Below, in pieces: positions 6,751-7,514 of a stretch of DNA of 7,514 bases (within the stretch, counting starts at the first letter, position 1; each line of letters starts with the position of its first letter). Source of the stretch: Bacteroidota bacterium. Lineage in GTDB: Bacteria; Bacteroidota; Rhodothermia; Rhodothermales; UBA10348. A program made the position numbers and the translations under genes. The notes beneath the pieces were generated by a model, which made no database searches, had not been told where the DNA came from, and saw only the letters and a list, made by a program, of their open reading frames with translations. Where the stretch lies: assembly GCA_004356265.1 (NCBI GenBank), contig SMXK01000032.1, positions 1 through 7,514 of the forward strand, given 5' to 3'.

Positions 6751-7514
6751 TCGCAGTCGACACCTTGTCCGCCATAGGCGCCGATATTCGTTCGGGCGAT
6801 CTGGTCGCTCCAAAAATCGGTCTGCGCCTCGTTATCTCCCTCTCGTCCAGTGCCGATTGCCGGCGAGCCAACGCACAACTTGTAGCCGCTGAGGCGCTGC
6901 GAATCCGTCATGTCAATTTCGCTGCCACCGTCGCCGAGAGCAGAAATAAGCGGATCAGCTGTCAGTTCGATGTATTTCGGATCCTCGAGACCGATGACGA
7001 TGTTGTTTTCGAACACCATGCCGCGCTCTGCAGTTGGTACGGAGCCCCAACTTGCACCTTCTCCAGCAAACACGAAGATATTGTCAACAACCGTCGTGTC
7101 AATCGCCTCGCGTGGCGGCCCGAAATTCATGAAAAGTCTCATGTCAGCACTGGTGGAATAGAATGTGTTGTTGCTGACCACCATATCGGTGATGGCACTG
7201 ACATCTGCAAAGCCATAGTGGATAAATCCGAAGCGTTCGTTCACGCTGATGTTGTGATGAATTCGCATGCCGTCGTGGTACTTGCGCATGATTGCGAAGG
7301 CAAAGTTATTGTCATGTGAATAGTTGTAGCGAAATTCCGTATCCCGGCTGCCGTAGTCCGCGTCGAATCCGCCATGATCAATGTCGGTGGCCGGGCCATG
7401 GTTGCCGAAGGCTTCGTTGTACTGAACCAGTGCTGCGTCGGTTGCGTAGGTATAGAGTGTATTGCCGGTAGTTTCGGTCGCAATCTTCGGGCCCATGACG
7501 TTGTATTCGGCCAA
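6747..7514 (-). CDS. Right-handed parallel beta-helix protein, C-terminal part (5' truncated by window edge)
   Basis: The frame is open from the right edge to the TGA at 6749-6747, leaving 255 visible residues and no start. The protein shows the short, irregular coils of right-handed parallel beta-helix proteins, each with an x-N turn: V-Q-Y-N-E-A-F-G-N, F-R-Y-N-Y-S-H-D-N-N, I-H-H-N-I-S-V-N, V-S-N-N-T-F-Y, V-V-D-N-I-F-V-F and V-F-E-N-N-I-V-I (about residues 30-174 of the fragment). The end, C-V-G-S-P-A-I-G-T-G followed by N-I-G-A-Y-G-G, is the usual capping segment of secreted polysaccharide-active beta-helix proteins. Such proteins include polysaccharide lyases, glycoside hydrolases and non-catalytic proteins; the visible part does not identify a CAZy family. 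Being first in the visible operon and overlapping the regulator gene by 4 nt, it is probably the polymer-acting member. Two cysteines near the end (C214, C254) could form a disulfide. Confidence 0.85.
   Translation of the reverse strand: MAEYNVMGPKIATETTGNTLYTYATDAALVQYNEAFGNHGPATDIDHGGFDADYGSRDTEFRYNYSHDNNFAFAIMRKYHDGMRIHHNISVNERFGFIHYGFADVSAITDMVVSNNTFYSTSADMRLFMNFGPPREAIDTTVVDNIFVFAGEGASWGSVPTAERGMVFENNIVIGLEDPKYIELTADPLISALGDGGSEIDMTDSQRLSGYKLCVGSPAIGTGREGDNEAQTDFWSDQIARTNIGAYGGQGVDCD
6761..6766 (-). promoter_or_regulatory. Ribosome binding site supporting the LacI TTG start at 6750
   Basis: A-A-G-G-T-G lies inside the end of the beta-helix coding sequence, 10 nt before the TTG at 6750-6748. 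This TTG overlaps the beta-helix stop (TGA, 6749-6747). The site and overlap together support the short LacI start and translational coupling. Confidence 0.5.

Noticed and set aside
5662..6813. Longer LacI start at the TTG at 6813
   Set aside because: It adds 21 Arg-rich residues not expected before a LacI helix-turn-helix and overlaps the beta-helix gene by 67 nt. The TTG at 6750 has a better ribosome binding site and a 4-nt stop/start overlap.
6708..7319. 203-codon open frame antisense to the beta-helix and LacI genes
   Set aside because: It is a shadow frame spanning the ends of two well-supported genes, with no domain seen.

Overview
The window looks like part of a polysaccharide-degradation locus from a heterotrophic, probably marine or aquatic, Gram-negative bacterium. 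The Gram-negative reading rests on two lipoprotein-type signals, classical Sec signals and a LacI-type regulator in a run of secreted sulfatases and esterases. A gammaproteobacterium fits best, but this is inference: there is no rRNA or other taxonomic marker. Coding density is very high and no stretch over 300 bases lacks a gene.

Layout. Positions 2-544 (+ strand) carry the 3' part of a CE15-type (glucuronoyl/uronate esterase) gene, which enters from the left edge. All other genes are on the - strand and read right to left as one tight run: the 3' part of a right-handed parallel beta-helix protein (7514-6747), a LacI-family regulator (6750-5662), a lipoprotein sulfatase (5650-4166), an SGNH/SASA-type acetylesterase lipoprotein (4188-3370), a class-C beta-lactamase-fold serine hydrolase (3354-2323) and a second, periplasmic sulfatase (2274-586). 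Junctions are a 4-nt overlap, an 11-nt gap, a 23-nt overlap, a 15-nt gap and a 48-nt gap. This indicates a single transcript whose promoter lies beyond the right edge. The CE15 gene converges on the operon over a 41-nt AT-rich gap.

How the genes may work together. Both sulfatases carry the C-G-P-S-R formylglycine motif and resemble iduronate-2-sulfatase-like (SulfAtlas S1_7-type) enzymes, so the substrate is probably a sulfated glycan. The acetylesterase, the serine hydrolase and the convergent CE15 gene suggest that it also carries acyl or uronate esters. The beta-helix protein is a candidate lyase, hydrolase or binding protein. The LacI regulator would sense a released sugar and control its own operon. 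No transporter, formylglycine-generating enzyme or recognisable glycoside hydrolase is visible, so the polymer cannot be named.

The points most worth a second look are the regulator embedded and coupled inside the operon, an apparent second copy of the C-terminal sulfatase module in the 586-2274 sulfatase, a GC-D...NP...GSC tail on the CE15 protein, and a degenerate third motif in the serine hydrolase.
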